From Planctellipticum sp942493135 (GTDB lineage: Bacteria; Planctomycetota; Planctomycetia; Planctomycetales; Planctomycetaceae), in NCBI GenBank assembly GCA_942493135.1, contig OW818684.1, forward strand, positions 3,844,001 to 3,908,000: a stretch of DNA of 64,000 nucleotides, in the 5' to 3' direction. The notes beneath the pieces were generated by a model that saw only the letters and a program-made list of their open reading frames with translations, was not told the origin of the DNA and did no database searches. Below, in pieces: positions 8,323-17,804 of this stretch. The translations under genes and the position numbers were made by a program. The stretch's first letter is position 1. Every line of letters begins with the position of its first letter.

Positions 8323-10143
8323 TTAGCGGACTTCCATCTGGAACGGCAGCAGCGTGCAGGCTGGTTGTCGGGCCAGGCGCTCCAGGGCGAGCCAGTGACG
8401 CCAGACGCTCTTCGCGGAATCCGGCAGCGCTTCGGCGACGGACGATTGCGCAGCCCCCCGCACGCGCGTCTCCAGATCGAGCGGCCCGAAGAGGGCTTCC
8501 AGCGGGCTGCTGGCTTTGGGCAGGATGAGCTGTTCGACTCGCTCTTTCTCCTCCAGACCGGCCGCCTTGCGGGCGTAGGCCACGGCGTCGGCGAGCGTCC
8601 CGAGCTCGTCGACCAGGCCCAGCTTGAGAGCCTGGGACCCGGTGTAGACTCGCCCTCGTGCCAGCTTCTCCAGCGTGGCGACTTCCATCTTGCGGCCGGC
8701 GGCGGCCTTGCTGGTGAACTGCAGGTAGATGTCGTCCAGCAGCGCCTGGAGGGCCATCCGTTCGCTGTCGCTCAGCGGCGACGTCGTGCTCAAAAGACCG
8801 GAGTTCTTCCCGCGCTGGATGACTTCCGTATTGACGCCTACCTTCTTGAACAGGCCGTCCAGGGCGAACCGCACGCTGACGACGCCGATCGATCCGGTCA
8901 GCGTCCCCGGTTCCGCGAAGATCCGGTCGGCCCCCATCGCGATGTAGTATCCGCCGCTCGCCGCAGTGTTCCCCATGCTGACGACGAACGGCTTATCCAG
9001 CGTTTCCAGCTCGTGCCACATCAGGTCGCTGGCCAGGGCGCTGCCGCCCGGGCTGTCGATCCGCAGCACGACGGCTTTGACGGTCTTGTCGTCGCGGGCC
9101 TTGCGGATCGCCTTGATCATCGTCGCCGAGCCCATCGTTTCCCCGCCCAGGAAGTCCGAGGAGCTCGCCCCCTCCATGATCATGCCCTGAGCGTAGATGA
9201 TGGCGATCTTGGCGGTCGAAGACTTCCGCGGCTGGGAATCCACGCCCGACATCAGGTTCATCATCTTGATCAGACCGGCCATGCCGCTGAAGTCGGTGTC
9301 GACTTTCTTCTTGCCGTAATTCAGAACCAGCTTGATCTCGACATTCTGGCGATCGCCTTTGATTGCCTCCGGAATCCGGTCTTCGTAGGACAGTACGTCC
9401 ACCAGCCCGCGTTCTTTCGCGCTCGCGGCGGTCAGCACGCCGATGTCGACGATCTCCTTGACGACTTCCGGCGTCAGCTTGCGATCCGCGGCGATCGTCT
9501 CGATGACCATCCGGTAATAGTCGTCCAGAACCTCTTCCATTTCCTTGCGGAACTCCGGGCTCATCTCGGCCCGGGAGTAGGGTTCGCCCGCCGATTTGAA
9601 CTCGCCGACCCGCAGCGTATCGGCCCGCACGTCGAGCTTGTCGAACAGGTTCTTATAGAACGTCACCTCGGCCCGCAGACCGGGCATCATCAGCAGGCCC
9701 GATTCCGGGAGTACGACCTGGTCGCAGGCCGACGCCAGCAGATAGTCCTGGGTCATGCCGCTTTCGAGCCACGCATAGATTCTCTTGCCGCCGGCGCGGA
9801 CCTGTCCGATCGCCTGACGCAGTTCGTGCAGCTTGCCCCAGCCGAGCGTCGGGCCGTTGATGTGCAGCACGACCGCATGGACATCGTCGTCATCGCGGGC
9901 TTTGTCGAGTCGTTTGAGGGTTGCGGCAAACGTCTCCTCAACTTCACCGAACAGCCCCGGCAGCGCCGCCCCTTCCCGCAAGGCCCCTTTCAGCTCGATG
10001 TGCGCCACTTCGAGCGTTTCGATTTTCGGAGCCTCGGCCCCCTTCTTTTCATCCTGCGCCTGCAGCGCCAGCGGAGAGGCGAGCGAGCCGCCGACCAGGG
10101 CGATCGCCGCCAGCCAGGGACGCGCACCGTGCAAGAAACTCAT
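8323..10143 (-). CDS. sppA: Signal peptide peptidase SppA, long (67K-type) form
   Basis: SppA degrades signal peptides left in the membrane after protein export. The 606-residue length, with two tandem protease-like domains, matches the long enterobacterial type rather than the short Gram-positive type. The start at 10143 is backed by an AAGGAG about ten bases upstream. Residues 1-30 are a signal or anchor segment (LAAIALVGGSLASPLALQAQ). The N-terminal domain carries the predicted general-base lysine Lys183 (RVGEFKSAGEPYSR) and the C-terminal domain the nucleophile Ser396 (NTAASGGYYIAMGADRI), preceded by RIDSPGGSALASD. Both catalytic residues of the Ser/Lys dyad are therefore present. The following GSIGVV is also typical. 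The gene is divergent from the pseudouridine synthase gene, with 195 bases between them. Confidence 0.95.
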   Translation of the reverse strand: MSFLHGARPWLAAIALVGGSLASPLALQAQDEKKGAEAPKIETLEVAHIELKGALREGAALPGLFGEVEETFAATLKRLDKARDDDDVHAVVLHINGPTLGWGKLHELRQAIGQVRAGGKRIYAWLESGMTQDYLLASACDQVVLPESGLLMMPGLRAEVTFYKNLFDKLDVRADTLRVGEFKSAGEPYSRAEMSPEFRKEMEEVLDDYYRMVIETIAADRKLTPEVVKEIVDIGVLTAASAKERGLVDVLSYEDRIPEAIKGDRQNVEIKLVLNYGKKKVDTDFSGMAGLIKMMNLMSGVDSQPRKSSTAKIAIIYAQGMIMEGASSSDFLGGETMGSATMIKAIRKARDDKTVKAVVLRIDSPGGSALASDLMWHELETLDKPFVVSMGNTAASGGYYIAMGADRIFAEPGTLTGSIGVVSVRFALDGLFKKVGVNTEVIQRGKNSGLLSTTSPLSDSERMALQALLDDIYLQFTSKAAAGRKMEVATLEKLARGRVYTGSQALKLGLVDELGTLADAVAYARKAAGLEEKERVEQLILPKASSPLEALFGPLDLETRVRGAAQSSVAEALPDSAKSVWRHWLALERLARQPACTLLPFQMEVR

Positions 10144-10338
10144 GAGCAGGACTCCTTTCGAGAGTCAAAGATCGCTTCTCAGTCCGTCAGCCGACGCTGC
10201 ACAGAACGCCTCGAACCGGCCCCCGGATCATACCACCCCGCAAACCGGGGCGAAAACCCGCTCCCGCCCCGGCTCTTCATTCCGCCCCCCGAGTCGGGTA
10301 TCCTTCAGGAAATCTCGTTGGCCTTTACAAGTGATCTC

Positions 10339-11436
10339 ATGCGACCCCCTTCCGCCTCACCGCCTTCCGACGAATCGGCTGGCGAGCACTCCGCTCCGCG
10401 TCTCGAACGACTGCAGAAGGTTCTCGCGGCAGCCGGGGTCGACTCGCGCCGCCACTGCGAGGAACTGATCAGCACCGGACGGGTCACCGTCGACGGCAAA
10501 GTCGTGACGGAGCTTGGCTTTAAAGTCGATGCCGACCGGCAGCGGATTTGCCTCGACGGCGAGAAGATCAAGCCCGAACGCAAGCAATACTTCCTCGTCA
10601 ACAAGCCCAAGGGCTATCTCTGCACGAACGACGATCCGGCCGGTCGACCGCGTGCGGTCGATCTGCTCCCGCCGCAGGCGGGCCGGGTGTTTACCGTGGG
10701 GCGTCTGGACGAGAATACTGAGGGCCTGCTCCTTCTCACGAACGATGGAGAAATCGCCCAGCGACTGGCTCACCCTCGATTTCAGGTCGAACGCGTCTAC
10801 CGCGTGCAGGTCGCCGGCGACCCGGCCGGGGAGGTCTTTGACCGGCTCAAGGAAGGCTATTATTTCACCGAGGGGAAGTTTCGCGTACGGGACATCCGGC
10901 GGCTCGGGCGTCAGGGCCAGAGCACGATTCTGCAGATTATCCTCACCGAGGGTCAGAACCGCGAAGTCCGCCGGCTCCTCGCCCGCGTCGGCCATAAAGT
11001 CCTCAACCTCAAGCGGATCGCCTTCGGACCGCTGAAGCTCGCCGATCTGGAGACCGGGGCCTACCGCAAGCTCAACGGCGTCGAAGTGGCCGAGCTGCAT
11101 CGCATGGCGGAAGGCCGCCCCGCCCGCAAATTCACGCGTCCCCCCGGCGCCCGCCCGAAGGTCGCCAAGAAATCTTCGGCGCACATCCGGTCGGTCAAAG
11201 CCGCTGCGGCCGAACGCAGCCCCGGGGCAGCAGTGGGAACTGCCCGGCCCGCCACGAAACGCCCGATGCGCCCGGAAACTTCGGCCGGTCGCCCCGCCAC
11301 GACGAGGCCGACCGCTTCGAAACCAACAACAGCAAAGCCGGCCACAGCAAAGAAAAAAGTGGCTCGGAGCCGTTCCGACCGGCCCGCTCCGCGCGGCACG
11401 AAGGGCTCCGCTAAAGGGGGAGGCCGCTCGCGATGA
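10339..11436 (+). CDS. rluB: RluB/RsuA-family pseudouridine synthase with basic low-complexity tail
   Basis: This enzyme converts a specific uridine in rRNA (in E. coli RluB, 23S U2605) to pseudouridine. The ATG at 10339 is the first start compatible with the domain layout; the open frame extends far upstream only as an antisense shadow of sppA. Residues 22-70 form an S4 RNA-binding domain (RLQKVLAAAGVDSRRHCEELI), followed by the catalytic domain with the family signature VGRLDENTEGLLLLTNDG, in which Asp124 is the nucleophile, and the QNREVRRLLARVGHKVL block. After about residue 265 the protein continues as an Ala/Pro/Lys/Arg/Thr-rich tail of roughly 100 residues, probably disordered and RNA-binding. 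The stop overlaps the pyrK start (ATGA). Whether the exact target is that of RluB is inferred. Confidence 0.9.
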   Translation: MRPPSASPPSDESAGEHSAPRLERLQKVLAAAGVDSRRHCEELISTGRVTVDGKVVTELGFKVDADRQRICLDGEKIKPERKQYFLVNKPKGYLCTNDDPAGRPRAVDLLPPQAGRVFTVGRLDENTEGLLLLTNDGEIAQRLAHPRFQVERVYRVQVAGDPAGEVFDRLKEGYYFTEGKFRVRDIRRLGRQGQSTILQIILTEGQNREVRRLLARVGHKVLNLKRIAFGPLKLADLETGAYRKLNGVEVAELHRMAEGRPARKFTRPPGARPKVAKKSSAHIRSVKAAAAERSPGAAVGTARPATKRPMRPETSAGRPATTRPTASKPTTAKPATAKKKVARSRSDRPAPRGTKGSAKGGGRSR

Positions 11437-12311
11437 CCGTCTGCGTTCCTCCACTCGGACTCCCGGGCATCGTCACGACCGCCCGTCAGGTCCGAGCCCG
11501 GATCACGGCCCACGGCCCGATGGCGACGAATACCTGGCGGATGCGGATTCACGCTCCGGAGATCGCCGGCCAGATCCTGCCCGGCCAGTTCTTCATGGTG
11601 AAGGCCCCCGACCGCAGCGATCCTCTGCTCGGCCGCCCGTTCGCCCTGTTCGAGACGTACGCCGACACAGACGGCAACGTGACCGAGCTCGATTTTGGCT
11701 ACATCGTCATCGGCAAACTGACCTCGCTGCTGACCTCGCTGAAAGCCGGCGACGAAGTGGAACTCTGGGGTCCGCTGGGAAACGGATTTCCTCCTCCGCC
11801 GGCCGGGCACCTCGTCGTTGTGGCGGGGGGCATCGGCCAGACGCCGTTTCTGTCGGTCCTGCGCGAAGCCCTCGGCCAGCGCAATTACGGCCGGCCGGTC
11901 GCAACCCGCCCCGCCAAGTTGACCTTCTGCTACGGCGTCCGCAGCGCCAGCTACCTCGCCGGCGTCGAGGACTTCCGGCTGCCGGGTGTCGACGTCCGCA
12001 TTGCCACCGACGACGGTTCGACGGGGCACAAAGGCTACGTGACGCAGCTCCTGGACGAGGTCCTCAAAGCCAAATCCGGCCCGGTCACCGTCTACTGCTG
12101 CGGACCGGAACCGATGCTCCATGCGGTCGCAAAGTTGACCGCTGCGGCGTCCGTCCCCTGCCTGGTCTCGCTCGAGACGCCGATGGCTTGCGGCTTCGGG
12201 GCCTGCTTCAGTTGCGTTACACGTGTAAAACAGGACGATGGGACCTGGGATTATCGACGCGTCTGCGTCGAAGGTCCCGTCTTTAAAGCCGACGAACTGG
12301 TCTGGGACTGA
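11433..12311 (+). CDS. pyrK: Dihydroorotate dehydrogenase electron-transfer subunit PyrK
   Basis: PyrK carries electrons from class 1B dihydroorotate dehydrogenase (PyrD) to NAD+ in pyrimidine synthesis. The 292-residue protein has an N-terminal flavin-binding barrel (GQFFMVKAPDRSDPLLGRPFALFE), a nucleotide-binding domain (VVVAGGIGQTPFLSVLREAL and VYCCGPEPMLHAV) and a C-terminal [2Fe-2S] site with four cysteines spaced as in the family (MACGFGACFSC, then RRVC). The start overlaps the stop of the pseudouridine synthase gene by four bases, so translation is probably coupled. No pyrD gene is in the window, so the partner must be elsewhere. A sulfhydrogenase-type or other ferredoxin reductase subunit is less likely because of the cysteine pattern. 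Confidence 0.92.
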   Translation: MTVCVPPLGLPGIVTTARQVRARITAHGPMATNTWRMRIHAPEIAGQILPGQFFMVKAPDRSDPLLGRPFALFETYADTDGNVTELDFGYIVIGKLTSLLTSLKAGDEVELWGPLGNGFPPPPAGHLVVVAGGIGQTPFLSVLREALGQRNYGRPVATRPAKLTFCYGVRSASYLAGVEDFRLPGVDVRIATDDGSTGHKGYVTQLLDEVLKAKSGPVTVYCCGPEPMLHAVAKLTAAASVPCLVSLETPMACGFGACFSCVTRVKQDDGTWDYRRVCVEGPVFKADELVWD

Positions 12312-12455
12312 CTCCGTGACTTGTTGACCCTGCCCGAATGACGAATTCCTCGCACGACACACCCTGACGAACCCCTTAAGACTGCCGAGGATCCTGCCTG
12401 ACCTGAGTGCCTGACCTCCCGCCAATTCCCCCGCCTTGCGAAGGAGCCTTCCGCC

Positions 12456-15400
12456 ATGCCCGCGTTGCAGCGTTTGTGGAGTCGTTTCCGGTCGGCAAGT
12501 TTTCTGCCGATTGCGTGCCGTGGCCTCCTGACGACCGCGGTCCTGACCGCCGCCGGACCGCTCCCGGCCGATGAGCCTCCACTGGAGGAGGTCATGAAGC
12601 GCATTCCGGCCACGTCGCCGGAAGACTCGCTCAAACGCTTCAAAATCGAGCACGGCTTCCGACTGGAGCTCGTCGCGAACGAGCCGGATGTCGTCGACCC
12701 GATCGACGCCTGCTTCGACGAATACGGGCGGATGTTCGTCGTCGAAATGAATGACTACCCGTTCCTCCCGGAACAGCGCGTCGATAAGTACGTCGCCCAG
12801 CGCAAGGAAACGTGGGGTCGGATTCGCCGTCTGACCGACACCGACGGCGACGGCAAAATGGATAAGAGCGAGATCTACGCCGACAAGGTCCGCTGGCCCC
12901 AATCGGTCTGCTGCTACAAAGGGGGCATCTTCGTCCTCGGTCCCGCCGGCCTGGTCTACTTCAAAGACACCGACGACGACGGCAAGGCCGATCATCAGGA
13001 GACTCTGGCCACCGGTTTCAGCACTTCCAACGTGCAGGGACTCGCCAACGGTCTCCGATGGGGGCTCGATCACGGCATCTGGTTCGCCTCGGGCCGGGCG
13101 GGCGGCGAAGTCCAGCTCGCCGACGGCACGAAGGTCTCCCCGGGCCGGCGGGATCTCCGCCTGAATCCCGCGACGAAGAGTTTCCAGCTCGTCTCGGGAG
13201 GCGAGCAGTTCGGCCATACGGTCGACGACTGGGGCGACCGCTTCGTCTGCAACAACAGCAACCACATCGAACACGTGGTCTTCCCGCTCCACTACCTGGA
13301 ACGCAACCCGCAGCTCGCGTTCTCGGCCGTCCTCCGGTCGATCGCCAAGGAAGGCGCCGCGGGACCGGTCTTTCGCACCAGCGGCCCCGAGCCCTGGCGC
13401 GTGGTCCGCACCGCCCGTCGCGCCGCCGACCCGGCCTTCCGATCCCGCGTCTCCGCGACCGAGCTCGTTGCGACAGGGTTCTTCACCTCCGCCACTGGAA
13501 TCACGGTTTACCGGGGGGGAGCTTATCCGCCCGAGTTCCAGGGCAACGTCTTCATCGGCGACGTCGGCGGCAATCTCGTCCACCGCAAGAAACTGACCCC
13601 CGCCGGTGCCAGCTTCGTCGCCGAGCGCACCGAAGAAGGAGTTGAGTTTCTGACGTCGACCGACAACTGGTTCCGCCCCGTCAACTTCGTCAACGCACCG
13701 GACGGCACGCTGTATATCCTCGATATGTATCGGGAAACGATCGAGCATCCGTTCTCGATTCCCGACGATATCAAGGCGTACGTCGACCTGGAAAGCGGGC
13801 ACGATCGCGGCCGGATCTACCGGCTGCTGCCGCCGGACACGAAGCCGGCCACGCCGCCGAAACTGGCGGGGCTGAAGCCGGCTGAGCTGGTCGCTTACCT
13901 CGATTCTCCCCACGGGTGGGTACGCGATACCGCCCATCGGCTGATCTGGGAAGCCCAGGACGCCGGCGCGGTCGAACCGCTCCACAAACTGGTCCGCGAG
14001 GCCAAAACTCCCCAGGGACAGGTTCACGCACTCTGGTCGCTCGAAGGTCTGAAGGCCCTCGCGCCGGCCGATCTGCTCGTCGCCCTGGGCGCGAGTGACC
14101 CCCACGTGCGCGAATGCGGACTGCAGCTCTCCGAGCCTTTCGCGGCCGGCCAACCGGAAATTGTCAGCCGCTGGATCGCCCTGACCGACGATCCGGTCGA
14201 ACGCGTCCGCTGGCAGGTCGCACTGTCGCTCGGGGCCATTGACGGCCCGGCGGCCGTCGACGGACTGCGTCGCGTGGCCCGGCATCTGAAGACCGACAAG
14301 GATCTCCTCCCGGCGATCCTCAGCTCGTCGTCGAAAGTCGCCGCCGGCCTCGCCGCCGAACTGCTCCTCGACCCGGAGGCCTCGACGGCATTTCTGTCGG
14401 AACTCGCCCGATCGGTTGGCGCCGAGTCCGACCCGGCCGGTCCGAAACAGCTCCTTGATGCCAGTCTTGCCGCCGGCGTACCCGCTCCCCGTCGGGCGCT
14501 GGTCCTGCAGGGGCTGGGCGAAGGCCTGCGCCGTCGCGGCGCCCGGCTCTCGTCCGTCGCCAGCGAGACGGCGGCAAAGTCGCTGGCCGACGTCTGGAAG
14601 TCGGCCATTGAGCAGGCCGCCAACTCTAAGCTCCCGGAAGGGACGCGGCTGGCCGCGGTCAAGCTGGTGGCGAATGCCGATGAATCGCTGCTGATGGAAT
14701 CGTTCCCGGACCTGCTGACTCCTCAGACGCCCCCGGCGATCCAGCAGGCCGTCGTCGCGGCGCTGGCCGCGGGCAACAGTCCGCAGGCCGCGGCGGCACT
14801 GTTGACGGAATGGAAGACGCATGGCCCTGCCGTCCGTCGCAGCATCGTCGACGCCCTGGTTCAGTCCTCCAGCGGCGCGGATGCACTGCTGGGCGCAGTC
14901 GCGGCAGGGACCGTCAAACTCGCGGAAGTTGACCGCGACAAGCAGCAACTGCTGTCGAATCATCCGTCGGAGCCGATTCGCAAACGCGCCCGCAGCTTGC
15001 TCGCCACGCAGACCAGCAATCGCAAGGAAATCGTCGCCAAGTACCAGCCGGCTCTGGCGCTGACCGGCGACGCCACCCGCGGTCAGGCGGTTTACGTGAA
15101 GAACTGCGTCACGTGCCACCGGGCGGCCGGTCTCGGACACCAGGTCGGCCCGGATCTGGTCTCCGTGCAGAACAAGTCGCTGGAGGATCTGCTGATTGCG
15201 GTCCTCGATCCCAACCGCGAAGCCCAGCCGAACTTCATCGGCTATTCCGCCACCACGGACGAGGGGCGGGTCTTTTCGGGCATCATCTCCGCCGAAACTG
15301 CGGCGAGCATCACGCTCCGGCGTGCCGAAGCGAAAGAAGACGTCGTTCTGCGGGAGACCCTCGACGCCCTGGTTTCCAGCGGCCTGTCGCTGATGCCCGA

Positions 15401-15485
15401 AGGGGTCGAAAAGGAGATCAACGCGCAGCAGATGGCGGATCTGCTGGCGTTCCTCAAGGAGCTTCCCGCCGCTCCGGCGAAGTAA
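12456..15485 (+). CDS. PVC-type membrane-bound dehydrogenase with HEAT repeats and C-terminal c-type cytochrome
   Basis: A 1009-residue secreted protein of the planctomycete/verrucomicrobial family that joins a sugar-dehydrogenase-like beta-propeller to HEAT repeats and a cytochrome c domain. Residues 1-38 are an export signal. The propeller (about 55-460) includes FDEYGRMFVVEMNDYPF, a calcium-binding-like DTDGDGKMDKSEIY, DTDDDGKADHQE and NGLRWGLDHGIWFASG. HEAT-like helices follow (about 470-860). The C-terminal domain carries the haem motif CVTCH (Cys884, Cys887, His888) and a distal Met (LSLMPEG). Members are thought to oxidise a sugar or alcohol in the periplasm or paryphoplasm and pass electrons to the haem; the substrate is not known. 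A clear terminator follows the stop. Confidence 0.9.
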   Translation: MPALQRLWSRFRSASFLPIACRGLLTTAVLTAAGPLPADEPPLEEVMKRIPATSPEDSLKRFKIEHGFRLELVANEPDVVDPIDACFDEYGRMFVVEMNDYPFLPEQRVDKYVAQRKETWGRIRRLTDTDGDGKMDKSEIYADKVRWPQSVCCYKGGIFVLGPAGLVYFKDTDDDGKADHQETLATGFSTSNVQGLANGLRWGLDHGIWFASGRAGGEVQLADGTKVSPGRRDLRLNPATKSFQLVSGGEQFGHTVDDWGDRFVCNNSNHIEHVVFPLHYLERNPQLAFSAVLRSIAKEGAAGPVFRTSGPEPWRVVRTARRAADPAFRSRVSATELVATGFFTSATGITVYRGGAYPPEFQGNVFIGDVGGNLVHRKKLTPAGASFVAERTEEGVEFLTSTDNWFRPVNFVNAPDGTLYILDMYRETIEHPFSIPDDIKAYVDLESGHDRGRIYRLLPPDTKPATPPKLAGLKPAELVAYLDSPHGWVRDTAHRLIWEAQDAGAVEPLHKLVREAKTPQGQVHALWSLEGLKALAPADLLVALGASDPHVRECGLQLSEPFAAGQPEIVSRWIALTDDPVERVRWQVALSLGAIDGPAAVDGLRRVARHLKTDKDLLPAILSSSSKVAAGLAAELLLDPEASTAFLSELARSVGAESDPAGPKQLLDASLAAGVPAPRRALVLQGLGEGLRRRGARLSSVASETAAKSLADVWKSAIEQAANSKLPEGTRLAAVKLVANADESLLMESFPDLLTPQTPPAIQQAVVAALAAGNSPQAAAALLTEWKTHGPAVRRSIVDALVQSSSGADALLGAVAAGTVKLAEVDRDKQQLLSNHPSEPIRKRARSLLATQTSNRKEIVAKYQPALALTGDATRGQAVYVKNCVTCHRAAGLGHQVGPDLVSVQNKSLEDLLIAVLDPNREAQPNFIGYSATTDEGRVFSGIISAETAASITLRRAEAKEDVVLRETLDALVSSGLSLMPEGVEKEINAQQMADLLAFLKELPAAPAK

Positions 15486-15496
15486 CTGCAATGCAA

Positions 15497-15534
15497 AACA
15501 CGCGGCAGGCCCGAGTTCGAGCCTGCCGCGTGTT
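15497..15534. terminator. Bidirectional intrinsic terminator between convergent genes
   Basis: A perfect 14-bp stem (15497-15510 with 15521-15534) and a 10-base loop, followed on the plus strand by GTTTTTTG and on the minus strand by TTTTGCATTG. It sits between the convergent dehydrogenase/cytochrome gene and the DUF1571 gene and can serve both. Confidence 0.9.
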
Positions 15535-15578
15535 GTTTTTTGATTCAGCGACTGCCGGCGATTCCGCCGCCAGTTGGC

Positions 15579-16556
15579 CTATCGCTTGAACCCGTACTCT
15601 TCGTTGGCGGTATCGAAGTCCGCGGCCACCATCCGACCGCCGAAGTCGATTTCCGCGAAGCTGTAGAACTCGATCAGCGTCGCCTCGTCCAGCTCTTCGC
15701 CGTCCGTCGGAGCATTGGCGCCCGGCCAGCCGAAGTTCTTGATGTAGAGCGGCACCGAGCGTTCCTTGTCGATGAAGGTCAGGGACTTGCGGTAGGTCTC
15801 CGAAGCCGACTGGTCCTTGTATTCGATCAGATAGACGTCGCAGGCCCGGCCGTCGAATTCCGCGTCGGCGAGTTGTTCGCAGCGGGTGTAGTTGTGCGTC
15901 TGCAGATCGCGCTGGTGGTAGTTGACGATCATCTTCGCCAGTTCGAGAATCCCCGCGTTCGTGATCGGATGCCGGTTTTCCTGCATCGCCAGCGTCCCGT
16001 CCGGATCAATCGACAGCGTCCCGAGCCGGGCTTTCCAGCCGCCGGCATGGACCAGCATTTCTCCGTCGTTCTGGCCGGCGATATAAATCGCTTCGCGGCC
16101 CCGTTCCCCGGTGTGCCACTTCAGGTAAACGCTGAACGGTTCGTGCCGGACTTTGAGCGTCATTTCCTGCTCGTCGAGCAGCGTCCCGTCGACCAGTTCC
16201 TGCCTGGTGAACTGGGCCGAGTAGCTCGGAATCCCCTTCAGGAAGGTGATCCCGCGTTCGAGTTGAGCGATCTTGCGCTGCAGGGTCGCTTCCGCCTGCT
16301 GTTCGGGAGAGAGGATCTCGGCGGCGCTCGGGCTCGGCGTTCCGGCGGAGGGGGCGGCCTCGACCGGCGCGGCCGCCTGCAGGTTGATCAGCGGCTTCGG
16401 CGCCGCCCGCGTCAATCGAATGGTCTCTGCCCCCGCCGGTTCCACCGGAAACTGCAGATAAAGAAAGCCCACCGTTCCCACGGCGATCAGGCTGGCCAGT
16501 GAATTTGCGCGAAATTGGGGGTCCTGAGGCAGACACCGTCGAAAGAATTGCCGCAT
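15579..16556 (-). CDS. DUF1571 domain secreted protein
   Basis: A 325-residue protein with an N-terminal signal or membrane anchor (about residues 18-44: NSLASLIAVGTVGFLYLQFP) and a linker rich in Ala and Pro. From about residue 90 it matches the DUF1571 pattern seen in planctomycetes: LERGITFLKGIPSYSAQFTR, a beta-rich core with KVRHEPFSVYLKWHTGERGRE, then CDVYLIEYKD and VPLYIKNFGWPG. The fold resembles outer-membrane lipoprotein carriers of the LolA type, which bind lipid in a half-barrel, but the function of DUF1571 has not been established to my knowledge. It is transcribed away from purC's downstream end and shares a terminator with the convergent dehydrogenase gene. Confidence 0.85.
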   Translation of the reverse strand: MRQFFRRCLPQDPQFRANSLASLIAVGTVGFLYLQFPVEPAGAETIRLTRAAPKPLINLQAAAPVEAAPSAGTPSPSAAEILSPEQQAEATLQRKIAQLERGITFLKGIPSYSAQFTRQELVDGTLLDEQEMTLKVRHEPFSVYLKWHTGERGREAIYIAGQNDGEMLVHAGGWKARLGTLSIDPDGTLAMQENRHPITNAGILELAKMIVNYHQRDLQTHNYTRCEQLADAEFDGRACDVYLIEYKDQSASETYRKSLTFIDKERSVPLYIKNFGWPGANAPTDGEELDEATLIEFYSFAEIDFGGRMVAADFDTANEEYGFKR

Positions 16557-16910
16557 GCAGTTTTCTCCCGCTCGTCAGGCTGGGGGTGGAGAAGCGCTGG
16601 GATGGCCGCGGTGAATCCCGCAGAAGAGGACCTCGTAATCCGCTTCGCCGAGAAGCAGGCGTCCGAGGCCGCGAAGACTGCAAGCGAGCGGCGACTGTGT
16701 TGATCGGCAGAATTTGCGAGCGGGAAACAGCACTGCCCGCAGCGCAGGCAGAACTGTCGCCGGCCATTCCACAGCCGTCATCCGCAAGCTTTACGCAGAC
16801 GGAAAACTTTGCGTGCGTACCCCAGGCGCGGTATCTCCACGGGCGATGCTGCCCATGTCGCGGGCACGTCCGTCAGAGATTGAAAGCCCCGCCGTTCCCG
16901 ACCACCCGCC
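16557..16910. other. Intergenic stretch between the DUF1571 gene and purC
   Basis: 354 bases with no supported gene. Both neighbours lie on the minus strand, so this contains the promoter and leader of the DUF1571 gene and the downstream region of purC. A 70-codon minus-strand frame (16575-16787) is present but has no ribosome binding site or recognisable sequence. No terminator-like hairpin was seen. Confidence 0.6.
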
Positions 16911-17804
16911 TCACGCGAAGGATCGGCCGGTCAAACGCTCGAACGCTTCGACGTATTTCGAGCGGGTCCGTTCCACCACGTCGAGCGGCAGCGCCGGCGG
17001 CGGGCTGTTCTTGTCCCAGCGCGTCGATTCCAGCCAGTCGCGGACGAACTGCTTGTCGTAGGAGGGCTGGCCGCTTCCCGGATGATACTGGTCCGCCGGC
17101 CAGAATCGCGAACTGTCCGGTGTCAGCACCTCGTCGATCAGATAAATTTTCCCGTCGACGGTTCCGAATTCAAACTTCGTGTCGGCGATGATGATCCCGC
17201 GTGAGCGGGCATAGTCCGACGCCTTCCGATAGATCGACTGGCTCAGATCGCGAAGCGTGCTCGCCGTTTCAGCACCCACGATCTCGGACATCCGCGCGAA
17301 GGGAATATTTTCATCGTGCCCGGTGACGGCCTTGGTGGCCGGGGTGAAGATCGGGGCGCCCAGCCGGTCGCTCTCGACCAGCCCTTCCGGAAGGGCAATT
17401 CCGCAGACTGTGCCGGACTGGCGGTATTCCTTCCAGCCCGATCCGCTGAGATAGCCGCGGACGACGCATTCGACCGGAAAGACGCTGGTTTTCCGGACGA
17501 CCATGCTGCGCCCCATGAGCGGGACAGGATCGACTCCCGCCGGCAACGGGACGTCCCGCGGGTCCATACTGAGCAGATGATGATCGACCTCCAGCAGCCC
17601 AAACCAGAATTCGCTGATCCGGGTGAGCACCCGCCCCTTGTCGGGAATTCCGGTCGGCAGCACCCAGTCGAACGCGCTGATTCGATCCGTGGCGATAAAC
17701 AGCAGGCGATCGCCAAAATCGTAGACGTCCCGGACTTTTCCGCGCAGAACGGGGATTCCGGGGATTTCGCTGTTGAGCAGCACGTTACCAGCAGCTTCCG
17801 CCAT
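16911..17804 (-). CDS. purC: Phosphoribosylaminoimidazole-succinocarboxamide synthase (SAICAR synthase)
   Basis: PurC joins aspartate to CAIR with ATP in de novo purine synthesis. The 297-residue protein has the family signatures in order: RGKVRDVYDFGDRLLFIATDRISAFD (substrate loop; basic GK-R-Y/D pattern), LTRISEFWFGLL, VVRGYLSGSGWKEY and the closing IADTKFEFGT with LIDEVLTPDSSRFW. It is longer than the roughly 240-residue enterobacterial form and fits the longer version with a C-terminal extension found in many bacteria and in yeast Ade1. No other purine gene adjoins it. It is divergent from the GH10-like gene; the 241 bases between them must hold both promoters. Confidence 0.95.
   Translation of the reverse strand: MAEAAGNVLLNSEIPGIPVLRGKVRDVYDFGDRLLFIATDRISAFDWVLPTGIPDKGRVLTRISEFWFGLLEVDHHLLSMDPRDVPLPAGVDPVPLMGRSMVVRKTSVFPVECVVRGYLSGSGWKEYRQSGTVCGIALPEGLVESDRLGAPIFTPATKAVTGHDENIPFARMSEIVGAETASTLRDLSQSIYRKASDYARSRGIIIADTKFEFGTVDGKIYLIDEVLTPDSSRFWPADQYHPGSGQPSYDKQFVRDWLESTRWDKNSPPPALPLDVVERTRSKYVEAFERLTGRSFA

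Noticed and set aside
7825..10338. An upstream extension of the rluB frame by 838 codons
   Set aside because: The extension is antisense to sppA and to part of the acetyltransferase gene; family homology begins only after the ATG at 10339.
11061..15491. A 1476-codon open frame on the minus strand opposite the dehydrogenase/cytochrome gene
   Set aside because: It is an antisense shadow of high-GC coding DNA: no domain, low-complexity Arg/Gly-rich sequence, and the plus strand has a complete family match including CVTCH.
16575..16787. A 70-codon minus-strand frame between the DUF1571 gene and purC
   Set aside because: No ribosome binding site, no homology I recognise, and an amino-acid content typical of chance frames in GC-rich DNA.
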